Counted from the first letter of the stretch, positions 35,613-46,082 are shown. The stretch is 64,000 nucleotides of DNA from Timema cristinae (GCA_039000515.1 JBCFYV010000001.1:18763928-18827927), one strand, 5' to 3'. Program-made: numbers and translations. The notes: generated from the sequence alone by a model not told the origin.

Positions 35613-36034
35613 AATAAAGTCGTATTTGTTACCAGGTAAAAGCCAATCGCTACATGACATTTATTCTCTGGCAATAGCCAGGAAGTTCTAAGGGTTTGGA
35701 TTGGTTTAGGGGAGGGATGTTGATGGATGCCTTTTAGGACCATTCATCGCGTGTTGCAGATTGAAAATAGTCACCCTCTTCTTTCCACTACACCCTTTCC
35801 AGATAACCTTCCTCACGCCAATTCGTATTGAGCTATTAGTCATCTAGGTCAAACCAGGATTGTTTTTTTATTTGTTTTTTTTCAGAAGAAAGTTTCTCAT
35901 ATAACCGCAACCTAAACGATTTTCAACACATTATTGTCAAGAAATGTGTAGTGGTATCGACATTATTATCTATCGAAATCGAAAAATTAAGAACGATTTA
36001 ATCTAAAAAATGTATTTGTCTCATCACCTTAGCT
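35613..36034. other. Non-coding stretch
   Basis: Nothing recognised; a minus-strand 75-codon frame runs into it from the satellite. Confidence 0.4.
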
Positions 36035-36105
36035 CAGTACGTGGCGTGTACGCGTACTTATCTATGTGTACCTGGTTCGGTCCCTGGACAAATACAAAGT
36101 ATATG
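36035..36105 (+). mobile_element. tRNA-like SINE-C head
   Basis: CCTTAGCTCAGTACGTGGCG (A box region) and TACCTGGTTCGGTCCCTGGA (B box region) without a recognisable body; followed by AT-rich palindromes. Confidence 0.45.
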
Positions 36106-36290
36106 TGTATTAATATATACATAAATTTATTTATATATATGTTTATATATTTAAACATATATATAAATATATATTGATATATTTATTTATATATAAATAT
36201 ATATTTAAATATATATTGATATTTTATTTATTTATATATATATATATATTTAAATATATACAAATGTATAAAGATATATATTTATATATA
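36106..36290. repeat. AT-rich palindromic block
   Basis: Interleaved TATATATTTAAATATATA and ATATATAAATATATATTGAT motifs, self-complementary over most of the block. Confidence 0.7.
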
Positions 36291-36334
36291 AACCCTGATT
36301 TTTGTTGGAATAACAGTAGAGGAAATCTTTCCGG

Positions 36335-36480
36335 CCATCATTGTTGATAACATTTTAGTATATTATTTGTGTTATTTTATAGATATTAATAATATATATT
36401 AAAAGTGACAACTTCAGAAGACATTATTTGATATATGAATATATTTTAAAAAATGTACTAACTTTAGTAACCAACTTATA
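36335..36480 (+). repeat. Dispersed repeat family E
   Basis: GTTGATAACATTTTAGTATA, TATTTGTGTTATTTTATAGA, TAAAAGTGACAACTTCAGAA; family order kept. Confidence 0.5.
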
Positions 36481-36493
36481 CTGTTCTTCATAT

Positions 36494-36787
36494 GGTGACC
36501 TGGCGGTTTAGGGGTAAGGTGTCAGACTTCTGTGCTGGCGGCCAGGGTTCAATCCTCGGTCCCGGCACAGATTTATCTGATTACCAAACCCTTCCTTCAC
36601 CTCTAACAAGACATCTTGTGAATGTGGGGAATTCCAGGCCTCCGCCGTGGTTCGGATTCCACGTTAAACTGTAGGTCCTTCATTTCATCTCACAATCACC
36701 CTACCATTACACATTAGCGTAAGTGCGTATAAACCGAACGGGTAGTATGACGCTGTGCTAATAATAATAATAATAATAATAATAATA
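36494..36787 (+). mobile_element. SINE-A, full length
   Basis: GGTGACCTGGCGGTTTAGGG head with A and B boxes, complete body, tail with GCTGTGCTAA and (TAA)n. No clear target duplication. A 60-codon frame across it is the SINE consensus, not a gene. Confidence 0.9.
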
Positions 36788-37654
36788 CCAATAATTGTAC
36801 TATATATATATATATATAATATAAGTAAAATATATATGTGAGACCATCGTGGTCTTACGATCCACCTATTTTGAACCGTTGCTCTAGAATTTCAAAGTGG
36901 AAATTCTCTGGAGAGTTTACGGGGTCGCTTTACGCGTAATGAGGTTGGAAACACTGGTTGAATGGGGGGCAACGTAATCACTACGTTATCACAACGTACA
37001 ACAATGTTTGGGAAACAGAATGGGTTGAGGAAGGGGGGGAGGATATAATAGTGACAAGTTTTGTAGCCTTAAAACCGATACTGTTTTAGAAAAGGGGATA
37101 AGAGAGATTTTGGTGTGGTGGGAAATTGTTGAGTATTATATGTTGTTTGACCTTTTATTATCCTCTCCTTTTGGGTGAAAACGTTAATATCAACTTCGGG
37201 TTAAATAGGGTCAACCGGAGGGAAATTTCCTTTTCCTTTCAAGCTCGCAATAGGGATGTATATTGAAGATTATCCGTCCGGTAACAAAAGGAAGATGTTA
37301 AAAAGGTTTCTGTTTAAATTTTAATTGATCTTTATCTTTTAGAGATCCTGTGAAAACATTATAAACAGTTGTGTACGATAGAGATAGGTTAATTAAACGG
37401 AAGTATAAACACTCTATGAGGCTTCGCCTAATTCTCTAGAAAATTCTTTTTAAGGTTGGCCAGAAGGTAATGCGGATAAAGCTCAGTACCCTCAGTATTT
37501 TTTTTTCTTTCAGTTTTTGATAAGCAGTTCTTTTTCGGATAAAATTAATTACATGGGCTTCTTTTACGTTTCTGATTAATATAAACTCAACTGTTCGGAA
37601 ATATTTATAGTAGTCAAAGAGTAATTTTACCAGAACTTATCCTTTAAATTTATT
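36788..37654. other. Non-coding stretch
   Basis: A (TA)n run at about 36801-36818; no gene or other repeat recognised. Confidence 0.4.
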
Positions 37655-37895
37655 TTTCATTTATTTGAGGTATTTAACGTGCACTTTATGAACCAATTGA
37701 TTAACCTATATAATCATATGACTTACACACTTACTTAAATCTACAAAGGCAACACAACCAACTCCAAACCATTAAGTCATCATTGTGAAAGGGAGAACCA
37801 ACATTTGTACGATACTATTTTTTTCGGGCATGCCGGGAAACATACCTGGGACTCTTAGTTCATTAGACAGACAGTCTACCGAGTGAGTTCAGGTT
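37655..37895 (-). mobile_element. SINE-C (minus)
   Basis: ATTTGAGGTATTTAACGTGC, ACTTTATGAACCAATTGATT, CATTAAGTCATCATTGTGAA and head CATACCTGGGACTCTTAGTT, aligning with the copy at 56540-56775. Confidence 0.6.
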
Positions 37896-38034
37896 TTGGA
37901 CTTCTGTCTTGTCTGTTTGTTCCACGATTACTGTGAATAGCGCAGAGGAATTTTACCGAAATTTCGTAGGGACATTCATTGAATCGAGGCTGAACTACGT
38001 ATTTATGTACTTATTTTTTAGATGTACCATATAT

Positions 38035-38140
38035 TACGACACTAACGTCTTAAACCACGTAAACAACGGTTATTCTCTATGAATATAATGTACTATTGAA
38101 TATATTGCTCATTTGTTTTCTGTCTATCTTAATCATTGAG
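38035..38140 (+). repeat. Short dispersed repeat shared with 18335-18440
   Basis: TCTATGAATATAATGTACTA then GCTCATTTGTTTTCTG; see the other copy. Confidence 0.4.
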
Positions 38141-38253
38141 AAAAAATTAGAGCTTTAAATAAAAGGAAAATTTTTTAAAAAATGTATACTTCATCTTGAA
38201 ATCTAAATAGTGATTTGAGCAAAGAAAAATGTTAGGACAAAATAACACTAAAG

Positions 38254-38771
38254 TAGCGAGGTCTACTGTTCACAGAACTACTAGTAAAACTGTAGTAATG
38301 ATAATAACATGGAGGGAGCGAGGTCTACTGTTCACAGAACTACTAGTAAGACAGTAGTAACTATAAGAACATGGAGAGAGCGAGGTCTACTATTCACAGA
38401 ACTACTAGTAAGACTGTAGTAACGATAATAACATGGAGGAGGTCTACTGTCCACAGAACTACTAGTAAGACTGTAGTAACGATAACAACATGCAGGGAGT
38501 GAGATCTACTGTTCACAGAACTACTAGTAAAACTGTAGTAATGATAATAACATGGAGGGAGCGAGGTCTACTGTTCACAGAACTTCTAGTGAGACTGTAT
38601 TAACGATAATAACATGGAGAGAGGTCTACTGTCCACAGAACTACTAGTAAGACTGTAGTAATGATAATAACATGGAGGGAGCGAGGTCTACTGTTCACAG
38701 AACTACTAGTGAGACTGTAGTAACGATAATAACATGGAGAGAGCGAGGTCTACTGTTCACAGAACTACTAG
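38254..38771 (-). repeat. 62-bp satellite array, inverted, about 8 units
   Basis: AGCGAGGTCTACTGTTCACA / GAACTACTAGTAAGACTGTA / GTAACGATAATAACATGGAG / GG is the reverse complement of the 33.5-35.6 kb unit with the same 62-bp period. Units here are more varied (ATGGAGAGAG, GAGGTCTACTGTCC). It ends abruptly at 38771 next to a CpG-rich segment. Confidence 0.95.
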
Positions 38772-38839
38772 TTAGGTTTGTCTCTCTTAGAAAAGGGGAA
38801 AGTGGGGTTACATCCTTCCCCATACACCAGGAAGATATA

Positions 38840-39040
38840 GTTTATAGAGCTTGCTTCGTGTCCGAGTCGCTCAGCCGAAGTCACGCAAGGTACAGTTAAA
38901 GGTGGATATTTGAGCGTCTTCGCTTCAGTGCCCATCGAGTGCACAGCCACCTGAGCGAATGAGTCGTTTAAACCTCCGTGAGCCGAACGCCGAGCGTGCG
39001 TGTGCGGTTAACTTTACGGGCGTACGGAACGGTTTTCAGA
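38840..39040. promoter_or_regulatory. CpG-rich segment beside the satellite
   Basis: I count about 22 CpG in 200 bp, far above the flanks (TGAGCGTCTTCGC, CCGAACGCCGAGCGTGCG, ACGGGCGTACGGAACGG). There are no long frames and no repeat family match. A CpG-type promoter, a first exon or an unidentified GC-rich repeat are all possible; nothing in the sequence settles which. Confidence 0.3.
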
Positions 39041-39156
39041 ACGTTTTTTTTTCTTTCAACGGGCTATCTCTTACAATAGTTTTATTCCATTTATGGTGTT
39101 AAGCGTGAACTTTCTAAACACAAACGTACACATACAATATTAATACGTGGCATGAC

Positions 39157-39388
39157 CCGCTTCGGTGGCCATGTATTCTAATGCGCTAGTCTTGCAGTAG
39201 ACTAGACTGCAAATGAAGGGGAGATCAAGGTTAGAGTCTTATTCGGGTGTTTTAAGGGTGGATTTTCTTAGATAATTTTCTACTTTCCTTCCATGCAAAT
39301 GTAGGTACAATTCCTATATATAAGCTTCCTAATCCCTAAAACCATTAGCGTATTTAATACATAACGGGCAGTATGACGCAGTGCTAAA
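39157..39388 (+). mobile_element. SINE-B
   Basis: CCGCTTCGGTGGCCATGTAT head, CAGTAGACTAGACTGC, GGGGAGATCAAGGTTAGAGT, CTTTCCTTCCATGCAAATGT, CTTCCTAATCCCTAAAACCA, tail ATAACGGGCAGTATGACGCA. Confidence 0.8.
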
Positions 39389-39789
39389 CTAAAATAACAC
39401 AAACTTATTGTTACCATATACAAATTCCGCAATAAATAGTACATTCTAAAAATGAAGACTGGTAGTGGATTAGGAAGGGCTGTAGGATAAAGATTATATC
39501 ATTTTGTTTTCTCACTTTTAATGATGTGTGTATAGTAATCACATAAATTACAGAAATCACTATTTATACATGGCGGCCACGTTCAGGAATATTAATGGAA
39601 AACCTGGAAAAGTCAGGGAATTTATATCTGGAGGGATATCATGCGATTATCTGGATGTCAGGGATTATAAATTAAATCAGGGAAATTTGTATTTTTAACT
39701 ATCAAGAGTAGAAGAAATGTTTTAATTACACTTTTTGTAGCAAACAACTTTGGCATAATAAAATTATGTATATTGGTATTTGATATGAG
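39389..39789. other. Non-coding stretch
   Basis: Nothing recognised. Confidence 0.4.
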
Positions 39790-40166
39790 AGTTTAAGGGT
39801 CGCAAATAAGGGGAGGTGTTTGACCTTAAAACGAATAATTTTTCGTCTAAAATAATTCAAATATTGCTCCAGTAGAAACCAATAGTTTAATTTTCTTCAC
39901 ATTGTTATATTAACAGTTGTTGAATATCTGCCATGAACATAGCAGTATTATATGATCAACTTTTTAATTGAAGATAAAAAGTTTTCATTAAATTCCAGGA
40001 CACCCTTGACAGATACTCAACAACTGTTGATATCACCGTGTGAAGAAAATTAAATTTATTTTTTTTAATTGGAGAAATATTTTATTTTTTTGATTAAAAA
40101 AATGTATTTGATATATATAAAAAAAGCATTGGTCTCTTCTCGCGGCCGCTACATTCTAACCCTAAA
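39790..40166. mobile_element. Foldback MITE, copy 4
   Basis: ATTGCTCCAGTAGAAACCAA, TATTAACAGTTGTTGAATAT on the left; GACAGATACTCAACAACTGT, GTGTGAAGAAAATTAAATTT, AATTGGAGAAATATTTTA on the right; end CTCTTCTCGCGGCCGCTACA. Confidence 0.7.
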
Positions 40167-40174
40167 CTACTGTA

Positions 40175-40495
40175 AAAATCCACTGTATCAGCCCGCAATC
40201 AAGCCACACCTACCGGGAGGCTGACATCTGTTGGTGAAGATAGTGCCAACTTTTACCGATAGTGAGTATCATGATTGAGATCAGAACAATGAACCCTTCG
40301 GCCGTTAATTTCAATTTTATTTAGGCCAGAACTGGTAGTACTTTATTAAAATAGCTCCTCACTTACTCTCACGAGTCTTAGTTTGACTCAACTCTAGACC
40401 CACTGCTTGACAGAAAATATGTAAGTGCCTGTAATCGAACTTATGGTCTCTGAATCTGTACCCGTAAACTTTGACCACAATACTACAAATTCGGT
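40175..40495 (-). repeat. Dispersed repeat family D, copy 2
   Basis: CAGCCCGCAATCAAGCCACA, GAAGATAGTGCCAACTTTTA, TAGCTCCTCACTTACTCTCA, GACCCACTGCTTGACAGAAA and GTGCCTGTAATCGAACTTAT match the copy at 2335-2612 in order and orientation. It sits between a foldback element and another foldback half. Confidence 0.55.
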
Positions 40496-40497
40496 CA

Positions 40498-40600
40498 ATC
40501 TACTGAAGCAATATTTTACTAATCCGGACAAAAGGATTTGTCGTAAAAACTGCAAAAAAATGCTGATTTTATCATTTATCCTTACTACCCCAACTAAATC
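40498..40600. mobile_element. Foldback MITE, right end only
   Basis: CTACTGAAGCAATATTTTAC and CGTAAAAACTGCAAAAAAAT match the outer right arm; compare ACTGAAGCAATATTTTACTT in copy 1. Confidence 0.55.
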
Positions 40601-40782
40601 TTAGTTTATTTATTTCTGGGTTTTGAGAGAAGGGAGTAAAGTTGGTACCGTTATACGATTTTTACTGCTCACTAAGAGTGCTCGAAACCTATATTACTAA
40701 GGGAGACACAATGAGTAGAGGGAATTAATTAGAAATACGCCATTATTCTCCAGGAGAGAGGTTTAGTAATAAAAAGACCTTT

Positions 40783-41056
40783 ACTAATATTATTAGCAAC
40801 GCGTCTTACTAACCGTTCGGGTTATACGCACTTACGCTAATGTGTAATGGTAGGGTGATATGAAAATGGAGGACCTACAGTTTAACGTGGAATCCGAACC
40901 ACGGTGGATGCCTGGCATTCCCCACATTCACAAGATGTATTGTCAGAGTTGAAGTAAAGGTTTGGTAATCAGATAAATTTGTGCCGGGAACGAGGATTAA
41001 ACCCCAGAACCCAGCACATAAGTCCGACACCTTACCCCTAGACCGCCAAGTCACCC
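40783..41056 (-). mobile_element. SINE-A (minus)
   Basis: CAACGCGTCTTACTAACCGT, full body with a few deletions (GGTGATATGAAAATGGAGGA), head ending GACCGCCAAGTCACC. Confidence 0.88.
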
Positions 41057-42217
41057 CTATCCTAACAAAAAAACAGCACATTATATGACGACACCTGTGA
41101 TAGCCAAGGTCACCGAGTTTCTCTGCTGGTGTTAAATTGCATCATAACAGTATTTGACGACTGTTCCTTTCCTGCTTTGAGACAAATATTCCTTCTATCA
41201 TTTCACAGAACATAATAACGTACGCTAGTTTAAAAAAAAAATTGTTCTCATTCATAAAATCACGACACATAAAAAAAAAGAAGAAGAAATAACATAAGAC
41301 CCCGTTACAATGTCAAAGTAATTACGAGATAATTCATAGGTACTCAATTCAAAAGAAGGAAGAAGAAAAAACAATTCCTTATTTAAAAGAAAAAGAAACA
41401 TTAAAATTACCGATTTACGTTTTCTTGAATCACGATTATTTCATAAAATTTTTTTTAAAAATAATCACGAAGGTTGAAATAATTTTTGGGAGGTCTTAGG
41501 TTCGATTCAGTGCTATGATCCTCGACCCCCTCCTTCTTGGCCCCCCTCCCCCTACCCACCTAAAACCTTCCACCCTACTAGTATATCACGAATCGTTCTG
41601 GCACGATTTTGTACCGGTATTTTTCCCTGCGAAAAAAAAATTAAAAATTGGAGAGATGCTATCCCGTTCTTTCCTTGCGCTTCGCTTGGTCTAGTAATTA
41701 GGGTGTTGGCTCGTAATTATTTAATGCGCATGAAAGTAACGTTATACAGGTAAACGTGGAAAACCAAACACGAAAAGATAGAGTGAGAGAGAAGATCACG
41801 TTACGCTTCAAATAGTTTTCAAATATAGATTCCTGGCAACAATTTTTTTTTAAGTATACTTGTTGAATGTTATTTTGTGCCATATTATATTATGGGGTAA
41901 TCATTTGCTATATTTTTTATATTAAAAATCTTCAAGCACATATTATTGTTATATTTAAGAGTATTTGAAGTGCCTCTTTAGAACATTTATAAGTGTTTAC
42001 CAACACCCGACTCAACCTAATCTAACCTAACTAAATGATGGCCCAACGGAATTCACAAACTGATAATCACGTGGAATAGTCTTGAACCACATTATTTTAG
42101 CAACACTGTAATAAAACCTCGCACCCTAATGATAGACTACTGGAAAAGTGATTTATCTGATGTATGTTAAGTATAGAATATAAACACCTATAAATTTTAT
42201 CAACCTAATAAAATAAA
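41057..42217. other. Non-coding stretch
   Basis: C-rich tract near 41523-41570; CAACCTAATCTAACCTAACT at about 42014-42033 is a TTAGG-like string on the minus strand. No gene. Confidence 0.45.
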
Positions 42218-42380
42218 ATGGCCGTATATTCGAAGGCGTCACTCTCGTGTTAGACTAGTCTGCCGATTATAGGGAGTTTGGGGCTCGGGTATAGCATACT
42301 GAGGGTGGTATTTCCAAAATGATTTTCCACTCTCCTTCCATGCAAATACGGGTATAATTGCTCTGAATTCGACCAGACAC
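42218..42380 (+). mobile_element. SINE-B, 3' truncated
   Basis: AATGGCCGTATATTCGAAGG, CGTCACTCTCGTGTTAGACT, GATTTTCCACTCTCCTTCCA, then loss of family sequence after GAATTCGACC. Confidence 0.65.
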
Positions 42381-42473
42381 CAACTAGAATTTGATTAAAC
42401 CCCTCTAGGAGGGTCCATATATAAGTATAATAATTATATTGCCTAAAGGAGATTATACTCTTTAAATAAAAAA

Positions 42474-42795
42474 GTGAAACCTGGACACGAGAATCGAAAC
42501 CGGGCCCTTTGGTTTAATATGCTATTGTTCTAACCACTGAGATATCCAAAAAACAATCGCCCCGTGCCGAGAGTCATTCTCCACATATATTTTAAGGCCG
42601 AATCTGTGATGAACGTGCGGAAATCGTCGGCTACAAATGTGTGATCAATCCATGCACGTCCATTACAGAATCTGCCTTAAAATATGAGAATAGCATGACC
42701 CGGAGAGCATGGCGATTCCTGGATAGGTTAGTGGTTAGAGCATTGTTATGTATAGCCAAGGACCCCGGATTCGTTTCCCGTGTTCAACTGTTATT
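42474..42795. repeat. Palindromic element with two opposed tRNA-like arms
   Basis: Left arm CTGGACACGAGAATCGAAAC, TTGTTCTAACCACTGAGATA, TATTTTAAGGCCGAATCTGT. The right arm in reverse complement gives TTGAACACGGGAAACGAATC, ATGCTCTAACCACTAACCTA, TATTTTAAGGCAGATTCTGT. The arms are about 150 bp and diverged at roughly one base in four. The outer parts resemble tRNA heads facing in opposite directions. A solitary arm lies at 30095-30215. Confidence 0.65.
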
Positions 42796-42956
42796 TTTCA
42801 ATTAAAAGAATATGATATTTAGAAGCGACTATAACCGTAATTAATAACTATAGTAGCTTACTTCCAGTTTAATTAATTTTAAAGGAAATTAGCTTTCCAT
42901 GCCCCTTTGTTCTCTGGTGGATAAGGACGAGTTTTATTAAATTCCCATTTTTTATT

Positions 42957-43203
42957 TAGCACCACGTCTTACTTCTAGTCAGGTTATACGTATATTTACT
43001 AATTGCAATAGTGAGCCAGGGATCAGGAAGGTTGAATTAAGAAGAAGTGTACCCGTATTTTAGTTAAATGAGAGTTGAAAACCATTTTTTTTAAATGAAT
43101 AATTCTCAGTACGCCTGACCAAAATTCGAACTCCAATCTCCCTGTTATCGGCAGTTTAGTATATTGCAAAAGTGACACTTTGTACCATGTAGGTCACCTG
43201 CCT
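42957..43203 (-). mobile_element. SINE-B (minus)
   Basis: TTAGCACCACGTCTTACTTC tail, GATCAGGAAGGTTGAATTAA, TCCCTGTTATCGGCAGTTTA, TTTGTACCATGTAGGTCACC head. Confidence 0.75.
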
Positions 43204-43599
43204 ATCTTCAAATTAATGAGAGTCACATAGTTAGTAAACCTTAGATAACACTAGTAAAATAGTCAGAGGAATTAAAAGAAAAACTAAATTCAAATGAATG
43301 TGTTTGAATCACATATCAAAACTATTTTTTTCTAATTAAATTTTTTAATTTAAATATTTCTTACGGCGATAAGTATTTCTCAAAATACAGGTCAATGTGG
43401 GAGATATTATGTTACTTGTTAAAGATTTGACACCAAAGATTTCTCTGATTAAGAATCTATTTGCATCGCTAAACGAATTAGAAGCGGTTCATTTATTAAA
43501 CGGTTTGTAAAGAAGGAAATATATTTGGTTTGACACGAAAGGAAATTACCTGGAAATGGACTCCGTGCCTGAAGCCATTCCCAATTCCTTTCAGCAAGA
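43204..43599. other. Non-coding stretch
   Basis: Nothing recognised. Confidence 0.4.
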
Positions 43600-44305
43600 T
43601 GTCTCTAGTTATTACTGACCAGTTGAAATTTCTATTACGCAACTCAGTGTTTTTTTTTCCATTAGTACATTTAGCAACATGTTATTTTTCAATGCCATGT
43701 TCAGCAACATAATTTTATAAGTACAGCTATCAGAATGATTCATTTCATAAGGACGTTTAGTAACTTGATATATTATTAATATGTTTGGCAAATTTTTAAT
43801 TCCTTTACTACGCTTATCAACATTTTCTCATTAGTAAGTTTAGCAATAATTTATTTTTCGTTAGTTAACCAAGCAACTTTTTTATAATAAATTTTAGCAA
43901 TAATGTTTATTCATTAGTAGGTAAAGATTTTTATATTTTTCTCCCAATACTAAGTTTGAATAAATGTTTTTCTTGCCTTAGTACGTTAAGAAACATATTT
44001 TTTATTTGTACAGATAAAAGAATGATTCATTTCATTAGTACATTTAGTAACTTGATATCTTATTAATTTATTTGATACATTTTTAATTCCTTTATCATGT
44101 TTGACAACATTTTTTTCATTAGTTCATTTAGAATTTTTTTTCATTAGTAAGTAGAGATTTTTATATTTTTCATCCATTAGCCAGGTCGCCACCGTGGTTC
44201 GGATTCCACGTTAAACTGTAGGTCCTTCATTTCATCTCACAATCACTCTACCATTACACATTAGCGTAAGTGCGTATAACCTGAACGGGTAGTAAGACAC
44301 GGTGC

Positions 44306-44345
<40 letters not shown>

Positions 44346-44510
44346 TCATCCATTAGTACGTTTAGATAAATATTTGTATCGCTTTAATAAGTTAAGCAAC
44401 ATGTTTTTGTTTTATTAGTAACTTTATAAACTTTTTTTTTTGCGAGTGCATTTATTAACAACTTTTTTTCCATTAAAAGGAGTATAACTAATATTTAGCT
44501 TCACGACCAG
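43600..44510. repeat. Degenerate CATTAGTA..TTTAG repeat region with ~298-bp duplication
   Basis: Short variants of CATTAGTACGTTTAGCAACA recur throughout. A longer block with AGAATGATTCATTTCAT, TTTAGTAACTTGATAT and TTTTTAATTCCTTTA occurs at about 43730 and again about 298 bp later. A SINE-A copy is inserted in it. Confidence 0.65.
44181..44344 (+). mobile_element. SINE-A, 5'-truncated, exact 12-bp target duplication
   Basis: Only the 3' part (CCAGGTCGCCACCGTGGTTC to the tail and (TAA)n) is present. TTCATCCATTAG lies directly on both sides (44169-44180 and 44345-44356), showing that this short copy was inserted as such and not cut down later. Confidence 0.93.
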
Positions 44511-44561
44511 TGCTGGCTATAGGCGCTATAACTACGCTAGTGGTGTGAATATAAGTAAGCT

Positions 44562-44732
44562 ATAATTGAGAAGAAATGTATCCACGCTCTCGTGGAGTAA
44601 TAGTAGTAAACACTTTAAAGAGATAAATAAAAAATCCTATTACTCCGGCTGGGATTGGAATCCTGATCTCCTCCTTAAATGGAAAGTCAGACCAGTGAAG
44701 CTGACCCTTAGACCGCATAACCACAGTTGCGG
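44562..44732 (-). mobile_element. SINE-B-like (minus), diverged
   Basis: GAGAAGAAATGTATCCACGC, ATTGGAATCCTGATCTCC B box, CTTAGACCGCATAACCAC head. Confidence 0.45.
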
Positions 44733-44811
44733 GCTATATATTGTTAATATGTAGAATGTATCAAACTCAAAACAAATTTGGTACGTTATAAAGTTTAATA
44801 ATTCAATAAAC

Positions 44812-44985
44812 TGGTGGTCATGCAGTCTAAGTGTCAAGCTCATATAATATAGTTTTCTGGTGACAGGGAAACTGGAGCTAAGATCCCGGCGAATTTTAAA
44901 GTTACTTAAGGTGGATTTTCCCCAACCAATTTTCCCACTACCCCTAGACAAAAATGTGATAACATTTTCTTTCAATTATTCCATT
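44812..44985 (+). mobile_element. SINE-B-like, diverged, tail lost
   Basis: GGTGGTCATGCAGTCTAAGT head, AGGTGGATTTTCCCCAACCA body. It forms an inverted pair with the preceding copy. Confidence 0.45.
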
Positions 44986-45015
44986 CTCGTCACTATAAAA
45001 AGTGAGATAATTATA

Positions 45016-45297
45016 TTATTATTATTATTAGCACCGCGTCTTACTACCCGTTCGGGTTATACGCACTTACGCTAATGTGTAATGGTAGGGTGATTGTGAG
45101 ATGAAATGAAGGACCTACAGTTTAACGTGGAATCCGAACCACGGTGGCGGCCTGGCATTCCCCACATTCACAAGATGTCTTGTCAGAGGTGAGGGAAGAA
45201 GGTTTGGAAATCAGATAAATCTATGTCGGGACCGAGGATTGAACCCGGCTGCCAGCACAGAAGTCTGACACCTTACCCCTAGACCGCCAGGTCACCC
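45016..45297 (-). mobile_element. SINE-A, full length, exact 13-bp target duplication
   Basis: (ATT)n tail, CACCGCGTCTTACTACCCGT, full body and GGTGACC head on minus. TGAGATAATTATA flanks it at 45003-45015 and 45298-45310, unmutated, so this is among the youngest insertions here. Confidence 0.95.
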
Positions 45298-45554
45298 TGA
45301 GATAATTATAAAAATATAGTTAATATATTATATGTAGGTCTACATATGTCTATATATGTATAGTCCAAGTGGGTGGTGAGACATAGAAAGAAGTAGGAAA
45401 AAGCTTTATTTATGTTTTAGAAAACCGTTAAACTTAGTTTTAAATAATTCTGTGTTCAAGAATTCAAATTAAACCCTAAATTAAAATGATTAATTTTTGA
45501 AAAGTAAACAAAAAGGTATTGATCTTTTTTTTTTATCTCAAGCTCTATTTAGAA

Positions 45555-45905
45555 TGAAAATGTACAGCCGTAAATCGACCATCACAGTTTATGGTTTCCC
45601 TTTAAACCATGTCGATGTGACGACGTCCACTGAGTTTCCGGTATACCTCGGACGCTCCAGAACGACAAAGGACGCCGTAACAAGGGTTCGTGAGGAGATA
45701 GGGGAGGTTAAGGAGTGGTAGAGGGTAGAAGGAGTAGGGGTAATGTTCCACGGTCAGGGGAGGTTAAGGAGTGGTAGAGGGTAGAAGGAGTAGGGGTAAT
45801 GTTCCACGGTCGACGTACCTCCACGTCATGCCCCATGAGGTAGCGTCAGTGCGTGGCAATCCCGCCCAAACCCTCTGGCGTCGGTCCTCTCAGGCGTCTT
45901 GACGC
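45555..45905 (+). promoter_or_regulatory. CpG-rich segment upstream of a TATA-like sequence
   Basis: I count about 25 CpG in 350 bp against AT-rich flanks. It contains a 56-bp tandem duplication and ends just before TATATATT. A 74-codon frame at 45497-45721 overlaps it (CpG-rich part TEFPVYLGRSRTTKDAVTRV) but has no domain I know. It could be a promoter with a first exon, or a GC-rich repeat; undecided. Confidence 0.3.
45701..45811. repeat. 56-bp tandem duplication
   Basis: GGGGAGGTTAAGGAGTGGTA ... GGGTAATGTTCCACGGTC occurs twice with no differences seen, so it is recent. Confidence 0.95.
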
Positions 45906-45932
45906 TATATATTTAGACGGGTTTGTTCACTC
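45906..45932 (+). promoter_or_regulatory. Candidate core promoter (TATA plus Inr-like)
   Basis: TATATATT at 45906-45913 follows the CpG-rich block and TTCACTC (possible initiator, A at 45929) lies about 23 bp further, slightly closer than the usual 25-31. In AT-rich DNA TATA strings arise by chance, so only the placement after the CpG block gives it weight. Confidence 0.2.
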
Positions 45933-46082
45933 CCAACTAAGGGCTGAACTACCTAATTTTGTTGTTTCAATTGTTTATTAAGGGATGTTATTGATAGAAT
46001 TAAAAAGGAAATGTACCCGAATTTACATGGGGTGAGGGAATATATTAAGTGGAATACCTAAGTAGACGAGATATATTATTTT

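Noticed and set aside
33484..38771. Possible CRISPR array
   Set aside because: Direct units follow each other with no unique spacers, and the context is eukaryotic; it is a satellite.
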